IMG/VR virus record: IMGVR_UViG_3300009431_000002
Span: 62,001 to 126,000 of that record
DNA length: 64,000 nt
Strand: one strand, 5' to 3'
From: a virus
The first letter of the stretch is position 1. The number at the start of each line of letters is the position of its first letter. The translations under genes were made by a program, and so were the position numbers. The notes beneath the pieces are model-generated. The model made no database searches. It was not told where the DNA came from and saw nothing but the letters and a program-made list of their open reading frames with translations. Of the stretch, positions 7,789-15,228 are shown piece by piece.

Positions 7789-8021
7789 TGCGCTTCGACG
7801 AGCGTGACCTCCGGCGCCGCGGCCACAGGTTCCGGGTCGCCAACGGTACAGGCTACGTCACCGACACTCCGCATTTGGATCGAGCGTTGCGCGTGGGTGG
7901 GCGGTCAGCCCTGAACTTCGTGCTGTGGCTCGAGCCCGAGACGCGAGACTGGGTCCAGGTCAGTGCAGCTGGGAGCGACGAACTCCTACCGCGCGGGCAA
8001 TGGCACGTCTCGCTGTACTGA
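7788..8021 (+). CDS. Unrecognised 77-residue protein
   Basis: GTG start overlapping the previous stop by one base (TAGTG). The product begins MRFDERDLRRRGHRFRVANG and is basic at its N-terminus. It is the last gene of the long unit that starts near 735; a hairpin follows at once. Confidence 0.5.
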   Translation: MRFDERDLRRRGHRFRVANGTGYVTDTPHLDRALRVGGRSALNFVLWLEPETRDWVQVSAAGSDELLPRGQWHVSLY

Positions 8022-8025
8022 CCAC

Positions 8026-8053
8026 GGGGAGGCCTGCCAGCCTCTCCATTAGC
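8026..8053 (+). terminator. Hairpin terminator with CATTAGC tail
   Basis: GGGGAGGC (8026-8033) pairs with GCCTCTCC (8040-8047) across a 6-base loop with one G-T pair, followed by ATTAGCC. It closes the first long rightward unit just before the promoter-like motif at 8077. Confidence 0.6.
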
Positions 8054-8076
8054 CTGCAATTACGGGGGGTTGTCGG

Positions 8077-8084
8077 CATAAGGG
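8077..8084 (+). promoter_or_regulatory. Rightward promoter-like motif (CATAAGGG)
   Basis: CATAAGGGGTCCAACAACCC lies 36 bases before ATG 8113 and matches the full consensus, including the TCCAAC element. A GAGGAGG ribosome site follows. Confidence 0.6.
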
Positions 8085-8112
8085 GTCCAACAACCCGAAG
8101 AGGAGGTATCGT

Positions 8113-9330
8113 ATGCCAGACAGGTTCAGACTCGAAGACCATTGCCAGCTGGTGCGCATCAGCGACGAGTGGTGGGCTGCGGACATCGTGCTCACAGAGT
8201 CGCTGGCCAAGCTGTTCATCCGCACCATGCTCCCCAACCGCCGGATCACGTGGCGCCACGTCCACCGCATGGCCATCGACATCCTCGAGGGGAACTACCC
8301 GTTCAACCCCTTCGAGCCGATGGAGTTCGATGTCGACACGGGCCGGATGCGGGGCGGCCAGCAGCGCTGCCACGCCCTCCTGCTGGCGTGCAAACGCCGT
8401 CCTGGGACCACCGTGAGGGTGGCCATCGTCAAGTGCCCCAAGACCGCGATGTACGGACAGGGACTGCCGCAGAAGCCCAAGGACTTTCTGGATACGCCGA
8501 GGGCCGCGCTGAAGACGAAGGTGGCGGCGTTCCTGTGGCTGCTCGAGCGCGGGCCGCGGGCTGTCACTGGATCCTGGCGACCGACTACCGCGCAGATCCT
8601 GGAGACTTACATGGCGTGGCAGGACCTGGTGGATGTCTCGGCCGAGGAGATCCCGACGATGGGCGGGGTGGATTTCCGGCACCACTGCTGCGGCAACTAC
8701 GCGTGGTTCATCGCCCTGGACTGCATCTTCCGGAAGATCGACGACACCAACGCCCGGATCTTCAGGCGACAGGTCGTGGTGGGCGAGGGCCTGGAGGAGG
8801 GCGATCCGGCGCGGACGCTGCGCATCCGCCTCAACGGCCTCGCCACCGACCTGAAGTCCGGTGCCAAGATGAAGTACCACCACAAGCAGCCGTGGTACCG
8901 GATGGCCATGGCTATCCTGGCGTGGAACGCCTTCTCCCAGGACAACGCGCTCAAGCGCCTTACTCAGTCCGCCGACCCCGACACCTTCCCGGAGATCCGC
9001 GGCTGGCTGCGGTGGGTGAGCATCTCATGGCGCCCGCCCAAGACGCGGCCGACGGATCTGTACCTGGAGATGGAGGGCAAGCTCGAGCCCCAGGCCGGCC
9101 CCCCGCAGCCCCCCGAAGACGACATCAAGAAGGAGATGGCGCGACGCGTCGACGGCACCGGCAAGTACTGCTACGACATCTCGAGGTTGCGCCACGTCGC
9201 CGTTGTGACGGGGCTGATGACCGAGGTTGTGGCCGAGACCATGGTCCGCCAGCAGCTGGTGGACGCGATCAAGGCGTCGGGGCTGTCGGTGGAGGCGTTC
9301 CGGACCGAGGTGTGGGGTGACCACGCCTGA
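8113..9330 (+). CDS. ParB-superfamily-like DNA-associated protein
   Basis: A 405-residue protein. The N-terminal 100 residues follow the pattern of ParB/sulfiredoxin-fold phage proteins: a helix with ITWRHVHRMAIDILEG, a strand with an FDVDTGRMR turn, and GGQQRCHALLLA (residues 81-92), equivalent to the GERR or GQHR box of the superfamily. The remaining 300 residues are helical with Cys/His (FRHHCCGNY) and unassigned. It starts a two-gene unit with the tandem helix-turn-helix protein that follows. A role in DNA binding or partition is inference from the fold. Confidence 0.5.
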   Translation: MPDRFRLEDHCQLVRISDEWWAADIVLTESLAKLFIRTMLPNRRITWRHVHRMAIDILEGNYPFNPFEPMEFDVDTGRMRGGQQRCHALLLACKRRPGTTVRVAIVKCPKTAMYGQGLPQKPKDFLDTPRAALKTKVAAFLWLLERGPRAVTGSWRPTTAQILETYMAWQDLVDVSAEEIPTMGGVDFRHHCCGNYAWFIALDCIFRKIDDTNARIFRRQVVVGEGLEEGDPARTLRIRLNGLATDLKSGAKMKYHHKQPWYRMAMAILAWNAFSQDNALKRLTQSADPDTFPEIRGWLRWVSISWRPPKTRPTDLYLEMEGKLEPQAGPPQPPEDDIKKEMARRVDGTGKYCYDISRLRHVAVVTGLMTEVVAETMVRQQLVDAIKASGLSVEAFRTEVWGDHA

Positions 9331-10177
9331 TGGTGGCGCGGCGCTTGAGGCGCACCGGCTCATGCAAGAGGCGTTGGATCGTCTCGGCGCCGGGGATGTC
9401 GTCCGGGCGAAGCGCGCCGCGAAACGCGCGTTCTTGCTGCTGGGCGATGTGGTTGCTGCGTCGAAGCAGCCCGTTCCGCTGCTCCGCTCCGATGAGGTGG
9501 ACTGGTCCAGGTGGGACGGGCTGCTCGGTGTGATCGACGACGAGTCCCTCGCACCGCTGATCGGTTGCAGCGTCTGGGCCGTTGGCAGGCGGCGTTGCAA
9601 GCGCGGAATCCGCCACTCCAGGTGGGTCGAGTGGACCCCGAGTGCGCTGGCGCTTCTAGGCCGCGTGAGCGACACGGATGCTGCTGCTGTGCTCGGGTGC
9701 ACCCACTCTTCGGTTCGACAGAAGCGGCTGTCGTTGGGCATCCCCCTCTACCGTGCCGAGCCGCCGGAGTGGCGCGGCCTTGTGGGCAAGGTGCCCGATG
9801 CGGAACTGGCACGTGAGTATGGCGTATCTGTCCACACAGTGCGGGATCGTCGTCGAGCTGCCGGGAAGAAGCCCTGCCCAGGTACAGGCAGCGGCCTGGA
9901 GTGGATCGATGAGGACGATGCGATTCTGGGCACCATGCCTGATTCCCGTGTAGCCAAGCTCGTGGGTTGTTCGGCGTCGTCTGTCGGAAACCGCCGGCGT
10001 GAACTGGGGATCCCCGCGTTCTCAAAGTACGACTGGGCTCCGCATGAGCACCTGCTCGGCAAGATCTCGGATGAGGAGATGGCGCGTCTCGTTGGCTGCA
10101 CTGTGCGCGGCGCAGAGAATCGGCGGCGGAAGCGGGCGCGGGGTATTCCCATGCCGGGACGTTGGCCGAAGTCGTGA
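9317..10177 (+). CDS. Protein of five tandem helix-turn-helix units
   Basis: GTG 9317, overlapping the previous gene by 14 bases, gives 286 residues. After a helical N-terminus come five repeats of 43-46 residues (about 62-100, 103-144, 150-187, 195-235 and 240-279). Each follows W...LLG...D...A..(V/L)GC(S/T)...V..RRR..GIP, the pattern of a homeodomain-like helix-turn-helix with an Arg-rich recognition helix. An array of five should contact a long DNA stretch. It is co-transcribed with the ParB-like protein and ends at a hairpin. The target is unknown. Confidence 0.7.
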   Translation: MTTPDGGAALEAHRLMQEALDRLGAGDVVRAKRAAKRAFLLLGDVVAASKQPVPLLRSDEVDWSRWDGLLGVIDDESLAPLIGCSVWAVGRRRCKRGIRHSRWVEWTPSALALLGRVSDTDAAAVLGCTHSSVRQKRLSLGIPLYRAEPPEWRGLVGKVPDAELAREYGVSVHTVRDRRRAAGKKPCPGTGSGLEWIDEDDAILGTMPDSRVAKLVGCSASSVGNRRRELGIPAFSKYDWAPHEHLLGKISDEEMARLVGCTVRGAENRRRKRARGIPMPGRWPKS

Positions 10178-10178
10178 C

Positions 10179-10210
10179 GGGAGGTGGCCAGCCGGCCCCT
10201 CTCCATTAGC
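10179..10210 (+). terminator. Hairpin terminator with CATTAGC tail
   Basis: An imperfect stem (GGGAGGTGGCC with GGCCCCTCTCC, 4-base loop AGCC) is followed by ATTAGCTCG. It ends the two-gene unit of 8113-10177. Confidence 0.55.
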
Positions 10211-10235
10211 TCGCAAATGCAACTACGGCAGTTGG

Positions 10236-10243
10236 GATAAGGA
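10236..10243 (+). promoter_or_regulatory. Rightward promoter-like motif (GATAAGGA)
   Basis: GATAAGGATCACAACACCC lies 33 bases before ATG 10269 and keeps the downstream ACAAC element. An AAAGGAGAGG ribosome site follows. Confidence 0.5.
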
Positions 10244-10268
10244 TCACAACACCCGAAAGGAGAGGATC

Positions 10269-10436
10269 ATGATCGATACGAAGACGATGGCTGACGCAGT
10301 TCGCAAGGCCATGAAGGAGAACGGAGTCGACGACGCCGTCATCACCATCACCCAAGGCGACACGGCCCGGGTCACGGGCTACGGCGTGCGCAAGGATGGC
10401 GCGAAGGTGTCGATGAAGCTCGAGGTGACGCCATGA
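10269..10436 (+). CDS. Unrecognised 55-residue protein
   Basis: Start at ATG 10269 after AGGAGAGG. The product begins MIDTKTMADAVRKAMKENGV and continues into a short beta-rich tail. No motif is visible. It overlaps the next gene by ATGA at 10433. Confidence 0.6.
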   Translation: MIDTKTMADAVRKAMKENGVDDAVITITQGDTARVTGYGVRKDGAKVSMKLEVTP

Positions 10437-10873
10437 CCTACGAGTTCCCGTGGGGCCGCGCCGCCAAGCCGCTGCAGGTCTGCGAGCGGACCTACCACGA
10501 CCACACTGTCAAGTTCATCCCAACAGAGCGGTTGGCCACGAAGGTCGAGTGCCTGACCTGCGCCGAAGTCCTGCATGAAGGCACGTTCGAGCCCAAGTCC
10601 TTCGCCGCCAAGCACTGGGACGCCGTCAAGAAGTGGGGGTTCGAGGAGCGCGAGCACCTCCGCCAGCACTACAAGCTGCCCTACGTCGAGGACGTGTCCC
10701 AGCTGTACCCGCAGCAGTCCATTGCTGGGCTACGTGGGATCATCGCTTCTCGACGCGACATGCAGCTGCGCAAGAAGCCGGAGCGACAGCTCATCCACTT
10801 GGCCCTGCGTACCGGGGACGTGCGGCGTGTCCTCGACGGCCTGGCACTGCTGGGGGCGCAGGAGCAGGAGTGA
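10433..10873 (+). CDS. Unrecognised 146-residue protein
   Basis: Start at ATG 10433 in an ATGA overlap. It has a CxxC pair (VECLTCAEV) near residue 40 and a helical, basic C-terminal half (RRDMQLRKKPERQLIHLALR). It may be a small metal-binding protein. It is followed by a long non-coding region. Confidence 0.6.
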   Translation: MTYEFPWGRAAKPLQVCERTYHDHTVKFIPTERLATKVECLTCAEVLHEGTFEPKSFAAKHWDAVKKWGFEEREHLRQHYKLPYVEDVSQLYPQQSIAGLRGIIASRRDMQLRKKPERQLIHLALRTGDVRRVLDGLALLGAQEQE

Positions 10874-10884
10874 ACGGCTCCCTA

Positions 10885-10920
10885 CGGGGAGACGTGGAGG
10901 GACCGCCACCTCCCGTTTAC
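10885..10920 (+). terminator. Probable hairpin terminator with TTTACC tail
   Basis: CGGGGAG...CTCCCG with an inner GTGG...CCAC forms a nested stem, followed by TTTACCTG. It ends the unit of 10269-10873. The stem is imperfect, so confidence is moderate. Confidence 0.45.
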
Positions 10921-10954
10921 CTGTAGAAGTCCACCAGTCCCCCTCACTGACGGG

Positions 10955-10980
10955 ATTCCAACTTCGTCACCAGTTGGAAT
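10955..10980 (+). repeat. Perfect 9-base-pair inverted repeat
   Basis: ATTCCAACT, an 8-base spacer TCGTCACC, then AGTTGGAAT. It is a stable hairpin in a non-coding region and is followed by a CCACCACCAC stretch and an A-run. It has no gene context and may be part of a structured RNA or an origin. Confidence 0.5.
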
Positions 10981-11115
10981 ACGCCACCACCACAACAAAA
11001 AAATTTGGTATCCAAGTTGAGACCGTCACTCTGACTCCCGGGGCCCCTTGTAGCGAAGGGGTACCCCAGATCATAGCTGCACGCCAATACGACGCAAAGA
11101 TGAACGAGCACTCGT

Positions 11116-11123
11116 GATAAGGG
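11116..11123 (+). promoter_or_regulatory. Rightward promoter-like motif (GATAAGGG) without a gene
   Basis: GTGATAAGGGTGTTGTCGG matches the -10-like part of the rightward motif. No open frame follows; instead a CGTGG/CCACG stem and TTTTAGCCC (11174-11182) lie 60 bases downstream, which would make a very short transcript. Confidence 0.4.
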
Positions 11124-11182
11124 TGTTGTCGGCAGTCGTGGCTCGCCACCACGCAACGGCACGAGAGGCTTTGATTTTAGCC
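11124..11182 (+). ncRNA. Candidate small RNA between a promoter motif and a TTTTAGCC tail
   Basis: The stretch runs from the motif at 11116 to TTTTAGCCC, the same tail that follows the terminator hairpins elsewhere in the window. It contains the inverted repeat CGTGG...CCACG. No conserved RNA family is recognised; this is inference from signal arrangement only. Confidence 0.25.
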
Positions 11183-11331
11183 CGTGATTGCGCTGTTCGG
11201 CTGTAGGACACGTAGCGCTACGACCCGTACAGGGCCAACACAACTCCAGTTGGGTTTGCTGAAGGTTGAGCTAGGGCATGGATGACCCCTAGAAGGAAAC
11301 AACGCACTTGCTAGCAACCACGAGGGTTGGA

Positions 11332-11339
11332 CACAAGGG
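11332..11339 (+). promoter_or_regulatory. Rightward promoter-like motif (CACAAGGG) without an adjacent gene
   Basis: GGACACAAGGGCCCACAAGGC holds two overlapping CACAAGG units. The next gene starts 150 bases downstream, after another motif at 11446, so this copy may drive a leader RNA or be fortuitous. Confidence 0.35.
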
Positions 11340-11445
11340 CCCACAAGGCACACGAGAGCATCGCCCTGTACCCCTACACACCACCTGCCCTCCTACAACA
11401 CCTCTTTGTGCGCGGCTGACCACGGCAAAGGGCATGACCGCAGGG

Positions 11446-11453
11446 TATAAGGG
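11446..11453 (+). promoter_or_regulatory. Rightward promoter-like motif (TATAAGGG)
   Basis: TATAAGGGGCCCGAACTTAC lies 37 bases before ATG 11483, with a GAAGGGAG ribosome site. It is the best TATAAG match in the left half. Confidence 0.55.
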
Positions 11454-11482
11454 GCCCGAACTTACTGAAGAAGGGAGAATCG

Positions 11483-11674
11483 ATGGATCACGACATCAAC
11501 GGGGTACTGCTGTGCCCCACCTGCATCCGCAGCACCTTCGAGCGCACACCGCCTGACCCCGTGGAGCGGGGTGTCTGCGGCCTGTGCGAGAAGGACACGG
11601 GCGTAGTCGCCCTGCCCTGCCCCACCGACGTCCCGTACCCCCACACCAGCTGCCTCCACCGGAGGACGCTGTGA
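11483..11674 (+). CDS. Small zinc-ribbon-like protein (63 residues)
   Basis: Start at ATG 11483 after GAAGGGAG. Two CxxC knuckles (LLCPTCIR near residue 11 and GVCGLCEK near residue 33) indicate a zinc ribbon of minimal size. No enzymatic domain is present. The end overlaps the next GTG start (GTGA at 11671). Confidence 0.6.
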   Translation: MDHDINGVLLCPTCIRSTFERTPPDPVERGVCGLCEKDTGVVALPCPTDVPYPHTSCLHRRTL

Positions 11675-11943
11675 CCACCAATCCGTTCAAGGTCGGCGAC
11701 GTCATCGAGGGCTACGCAGGCGGCCTGTTCGGGCGAGACAGCTACAGCGACAAGCGCGTTGAGGCCGTCGGCCCGGACTGGTGTGTCCTGCGATCCCTGG
11801 ACCCCGATCACGACTACGGCCGCAGTGAGCGCGACCGCAAGCACGGCAGCGTGTTCTTGATCGACGCCGACGACTTCGAGCTTGCCATGGGACACAAGCA
11901 GGGCCCCAAGCGATGCACCGCCTGCGGGCACGAGGAGGAATGA
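11671..11943 (+). CDS. Small protein with KVGDVIEGY barrel-like start and terminal CxxC
   Basis: GTG start in a GTGA overlap. The 90 residues begin with a strand pattern (FKVGDVIEGYAGGLFGRDSY) that looks like a small beta-barrel, then end KRCTACGHEEE. The single CxxC could complete a metal site with the Cys/His nearby. The family is not recognised. Confidence 0.5.
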   Translation: MTTNPFKVGDVIEGYAGGLFGRDSYSDKRVEAVGPDWCVLRSLDPDHDYGRSERDRKHGSVFLIDADDFELAMGHKQGPKRCTACGHEEE

Positions 11944-12461
11944 TGAAGCCACACATGCTGATGCTCAGTCCCGAGCACACCGTCACCATCCGGTCCGAGC
12001 GCCTGCCCATGTCGGGCGAAGAGGCGACGGGCCGAGACCCCAAGCTGTCGAGAGCCGCCACCTACTACGTCTGCCGGGAGGTCGAGCGCATCTTCAACAA
12101 CGGCTCGCCGAGATCGCTCGAGCCCGCAGACCTCGAGGCCACGGTCACCTACGACGTGGGTGCCGATGCCCCGGTGGTCCTGCGCTTCCTCGAGGCGCGC
12201 ATGCCCCTGCTGCTGGTGGAGCCCAGCATCCGGCAGACCGACCTGCTCGTCACGGTGCCCGAGAACATCGTGCGCCACGGCGAGCGGGAGGCCTACCACC
12301 ACGACGCCGCCCGCCTGCTGGTCAACAACCTGGCCGAGTGCATCATGCCCGAGCACGTCGAGCTCCTGGACAACCGCACCGCCGAGCTCCTGGCCCTCAA
12401 GATGGGGTGCCAGGTCGGCGAGATCGCCGAGTGCCTCACCGACTACCGGAGCCAGCCATGA
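11943..12461 (+). CDS. Unrecognised 172-residue protein
   Basis: Two adjacent ATGs occur at 11940 and 11943; the second is better spaced from GAGGAGGA. The protein begins MKPHMLMLSPEHTVTIRSER and is a soluble mix of helices and strands. No motif is recognised. The stop overlaps the next start (ATGA at 12458). Confidence 0.55.
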   Translation: MKPHMLMLSPEHTVTIRSERLPMSGEEATGRDPKLSRAATYYVCREVERIFNNGSPRSLEPADLEATVTYDVGADAPVVLRFLEARMPLLLVEPSIRQTDLLVTVPENIVRHGEREAYHHDAARLLVNNLAECIMPEHVELLDNRTAELLALKMGCQVGEIAECLTDYRSQP

Positions 12462-12961
12462 CCTTCCAGGAGTGGCTGAGTCGAGAGGGTGCCTGCGATG
12501 ACGGCGTGACGTGGGTCGGCGGCAAGCCCTGGCGTGCAGCCTGGGAGGAGTGCCGGCTGCCTGCGTGGCTGTTCTGGCTGGCATGGAAGTGCGGCGCGCC
12601 CGACAAGGAGCTCTTCGAGGCCGCACTGATCCTGTGGACCGAAGAGCTCCGAGAGTCCGGGGACAAAGGCGCTGCGGCCCTGGAGTACATCGAGGACCTG
12701 CAGGCCCGCTCGAGCGAGAGCCTAGCACACGCCCGCGTGCGCGGCGACGAGCCGTACGTCACCTTCCGCTACGCGGTCCTCGGCACTCGACTTGACTGGT
12801 CCCTCGAGCCTCACACAGCGTTCATCGACCAGGGCGAGGACGACCTCCAGCAGGACGAGGAGCTGCACTTCTTCCTCGACATGGAGCGGGGCTTCTGCGA
12901 CCAGATCCGAGAGTTCTTCACCCACTACGTCGAGGAGGCTGACCTGCCATGCGCACCCTGA
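12458..12961 (+). CDS. Unrecognised 167-residue acidic protein
   Basis: Start at ATG 12458 in an ATGA overlap. The protein begins MTFQEWLSREGACDDGVTWV and has Trp-rich helices (LPAWLFWLAWKCG) and a strongly acidic C-terminal half. No domain is recognised. It overlaps the next gene by 13 bases. Confidence 0.55.
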   Translation: MTFQEWLSREGACDDGVTWVGGKPWRAAWEECRLPAWLFWLAWKCGAPDKELFEAALILWTEELRESGDKGAAALEYIEDLQARSSESLAHARVRGDEPYVTFRYAVLGTRLDWSLEPHTAFIDQGEDDLQQDEELHFFLDMERGFCDQIREFFTHYVEEADLPCAP

Positions 12962-13512
12962 CCATCCGTGTCGGCGCCATCCACTGCCGTGTCGAACTGC
13001 CGAAGGGCAGCTACGTCCTGTCCAGGTCCGCCCATCACGTGCTGGTGGGCGGTCTCACCCGTGCCCTGCAGGCACGACAGAGCCGCACCGCCGTCAGCGA
13101 GGTCCCGTTCAAGCTGACGACCGTCGAGGACGGCGGCATGCACCTCGCCACCACCGACAGCAGCCCCGTGTTCGTCGAGATCCCCGAGCTCACGCCCCTG
13201 AGCCACACCATCCACACCATCGAGGAGGCGGCCGCCCAGCTCGAACTGGAGTCTGAGCGGCTGCTGGAGCAGGCCGAGAAGCTCCGCATCCGCATCAACA
13301 CCCTGGCCCGGGAGCGGGAGGGCATCCGCCCCGCCACCAGGGAGGAGTGGGAGGGCAGCCTGGAGATGGAGCGGGAGGACGCCACGCACCCCTGCAACCA
13401 CCACGACCCAGACATCTGCGACTGCCGTGGCGCGTGCTCCTGCCACTGGCGCAAGGACCCGCCTGGCGACGGGCACAAGGGGTCCACTACCGAAGGAAGG
13501 GAGATCACGTGA
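12949..13512 (+). CDS. Coiled-coil protein with Cys/His-rich C-terminus
   Basis: A 187-residue protein starting at ATG 12949. Residues about 90-130 form a charged coiled coil (AAQLELESERLLEQAEKLRI). Near residue 150 is CNHHDPDICDCRGACSCHW, a dense Cys/His cluster likely to bind zinc. The promoter-like motif for the next gene lies inside the last 15 codons, so the C-terminal codons double as a control signal. Confidence 0.6.
   Translation: MRTLTIRVGAIHCRVELPKGSYVLSRSAHHVLVGGLTRALQARQSRTAVSEVPFKLTTVEDGGMHLATTDSSPVFVEIPELTPLSHTIHTIEEAAAQLELESERLLEQAEKLRIRINTLAREREGIRPATREEWEGSLEMEREDATHPCNHHDPDICDCRGACSCHWRKDPPGDGHKGSTTEGREIT
13474..13481 (+). promoter_or_regulatory. Rightward promoter-like motif inside a coding end (CACAAGGG)
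   Basis: CACAAGGGGTCCACTACCGAAGG lies 35 bases before GTG 13509 and within the last codons of the gene ending at 13512. It would allow independent expression of the downstream AAA+ ATPase unit. Confidence 0.5.
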
Positions 13513-13922
13513 CCGCTGCCAATCCGAACATGCACTCCACCAACGTCTTCACGGGCGGGCGGATGCTCACCATCAACTACGAGGCCGCCGGCATCACCGA
13601 GTTCGCCCAAGCGCGGCTGGAGAAGGCCGCCATGGACGCCTTCGACTTGCCCAAGGGGACGCTCGACAAGGTCGTGAACTGGGTGCTCTCCTGGTCCCAC
13701 ACGGGCCAGACCGCCGCACTCGTCGCTGTCGCCATGTCCGGCCCCATCCACATCACGCCGCTGCCCGGCGTCGCCCTGCGCACCAAGTGGTTCCGCGCCA
13801 CCGAGGACCTCGTGGAGGAGCGGGACAACCTGGAGCGGACCGTCAAGGCCCTCGAGGACCACATCGTGGGCCACAAGGCCGAGATCGAGAAGCTCGACGA
13901 GCTGCTGCGGGAGGTCGTATGA
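13509..13922 (+). CDS. Unrecognised 137-residue protein with C-terminal coiled coil
   Basis: GTG start in a GTGA overlap, with AAGGAAGGGAG before it. It has a helical middle containing hydrophobic VVNWVLSWSHTGQTAALVAV (short for a membrane helix) and a charged coiled coil at the end (EERDNLERTVKALEDHIVGH). The function is unknown. The stop overlaps the next ATG. Confidence 0.55.
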   Translation: MTAANPNMHSTNVFTGGRMLTINYEAAGITEFAQARLEKAAMDAFDLPKGTLDKVVNWVLSWSHTGQTAALVAVAMSGPIHITPLPGVALRTKWFRATEDLVEERDNLERTVKALEDHIVGHKAEIEKLDELLREVV

Positions 13923-14845
13923 AGGCCGAGATGCTCCGACACGAGCTCGAGTTCCTGATGAAGTGGCGAGACATCGACTTCGGTGTCGTCGCAGACGAGG
14001 CCGGGACCTCGTGCCTCGGCACCACCATCCAGGCGTTCGTCCAGCACCCGTCTCGCTGCCCCACCCTGCCCGGCCGTGACCTCGGCCGACTCGAGCGCTG
14101 GTCGCTCCGTGAGCGGCTGGCCGAGAAGGTCGGCCTGTCGCTGGACAACACGCGCAAGGCGGCCGACAAGCTCGGTATTCAGTGGGACGACGTGGACGAC
14201 ATGGTCCAGCGCCGCATGATGCCCCGTGGGTGGATGGTCGTCCGCCTCTACCGGGCGATCCACCTCGAAATCAACGTGATCGGCCTCGCCAACACGGCGC
14301 TCGCTGTCGTCGCAACCGGCAAGCACGAACCCCACAGGCTCCGGGAGAAGTGGGGCCTGACCCAGGACGTGCTCCGCAGCCTGCGCAAGTTCGTCGCCGC
14401 GCCCACGGTGGGCTACAACCCCTCGCTGCAGACCATCCAGCGCCTGCAGAAGTTCGCGGGGGACAACGACAAGGCCCCGAGCCAGCTGTCGCTGACCCTC
14501 ACCGACATGCCGCAGCAGGCCGCCAAGCCGAAGAAGGCGGGCCGCGTGCCGCGGCGGGCGCCGGCCAGGGAGAGGCACGCCCAGCCCAAGCAGGCCATCC
14601 GCGGCGTGCCTGAGGGCCTCAGCGGCGAGTGCCTGCAGGTGGTGTTCCGCCTCGACGTCTCCGTCCGCACGAGCGAGACTGCCTTCGACCTCAGGGATGA
14701 GGAGGATCCGCGCGCCGGCGAGCACCACGAGCAGTTCGTCAGTGGCTACCTCAGCGGGGCGAAGGCCGCGCTCGAGGCCCTGGGGCACCGGGACGTGGTT
14801 GCTTCGGCCAACGAAACGTGCTGGATGCAGGTGCTGGTGCGCTGA
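13919..14845 (+). CDS. Unrecognised 308-residue helical protein
   Basis: Start at ATG 13919 in an ATGA overlap. The first 190 residues are helical with two patches resembling helix-turn-helix (AEKVGLSLDNTRKAADKLGI and REKWGLTQDVLRSLRKFV). A Pro/Lys/Arg-rich linker (about 200-235) leads to a small C-terminal domain. DNA binding is possible but not proven. The stop overlaps the next ATG by one base. Confidence 0.5.
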   Translation: MKAEMLRHELEFLMKWRDIDFGVVADEAGTSCLGTTIQAFVQHPSRCPTLPGRDLGRLERWSLRERLAEKVGLSLDNTRKAADKLGIQWDDVDDMVQRRMMPRGWMVVRLYRAIHLEINVIGLANTALAVVATGKHEPHRLREKWGLTQDVLRSLRKFVAAPTVGYNPSLQTIQRLQKFAGDNDKAPSQLSLTLTDMPQQAAKPKKAGRVPRRAPARERHAQPKQAIRGVPEGLSGECLQVVFRLDVSVRTSETAFDLRDEEDPRAGEHHEQFVSGYLSGAKAALEALGHRDVVASANETCWMQVLVR

Positions 14846-15228
14846 TGGCAGTCATCCACCCCTTCATGCACGTCCCCACGTTCCTGGCCAAGGTCCTCGA
14901 GGAGGTCGAGGTCGACCAGACGACGTGGGAGGCCATCGCCGACGAGATGGGGCTCACGCCCCAGGACCTCGAGGACCTCGTGGTGTGGTGCCAGTCCAAG
15001 CACAAGGACACCCACCGCTTCTGCTGCTTCATGCGCCGTGCGTTCGCGCACGACGTCGAGGAGTGGGGCGTCTTCAACCCCTACGCCGACGGCGAGGCCT
15101 TCCCCGAGGAATGGAAGGAGCCCGCCGACGCCATCCGTGATGGCTGGGAGCCCTACAGCCACTCCAACTCCTCCCTCGAGGACCCACCCTGTGTGATAGA
15201 ACGTGTCTTCCTGCGGAGGCCGTGCTGA
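14845..15228 (+). CDS. Unrecognised 127-residue protein with possible helix-turn-helix
   Basis: ATG 14845 overlaps the previous stop by one base. TTWEAIADEMGLTPQDLEDL (about residues 24-43) has the shape of a helix-turn-helix. The C-terminal half is acidic and aromatic. The stop overlaps the start of the AAA+ ATPase gene by one base, which suggests translational coupling. Confidence 0.5.
   Translation: MAVIHPFMHVPTFLAKVLEEVEVDQTTWEAIADEMGLTPQDLEDLVVWCQSKHKDTHRFCCFMRRAFAHDVEEWGVFNPYADGEAFPEEWKEPADAIRDGWEPYSHSNSSLEDPPCVIERVFLRRPC

Larger units (their letters stand above)
10921..11482 (+). other. Non-coding region of about 560 bases with hairpins and three promoter-like motifs
   Basis: No credible gene is visible on either strand. 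It is visibly richer in A and T than its surroundings, including a run of seven A (CAACAAAAAAATTTGG, about 10996-11011). It contains a perfect 9-base-pair stem (ATTCCAACT/AGTTGGAAT, 10955-10980), a CCCCTT/AAGGGG hairpin (11044-11061), a 12-base palindrome CGTAGCGCTACG (11211-11222), and three copies of the rightward promoter motif. Small RNAs or an origin are both possible; nothing identifies either. Confidence 0.5.

Noticed and set aside
10921-11482. tRNA genes in the non-coding region
   Set aside because: No T-arm consensus (GGTTCGA-type) or cloverleaf was found in the stretch.
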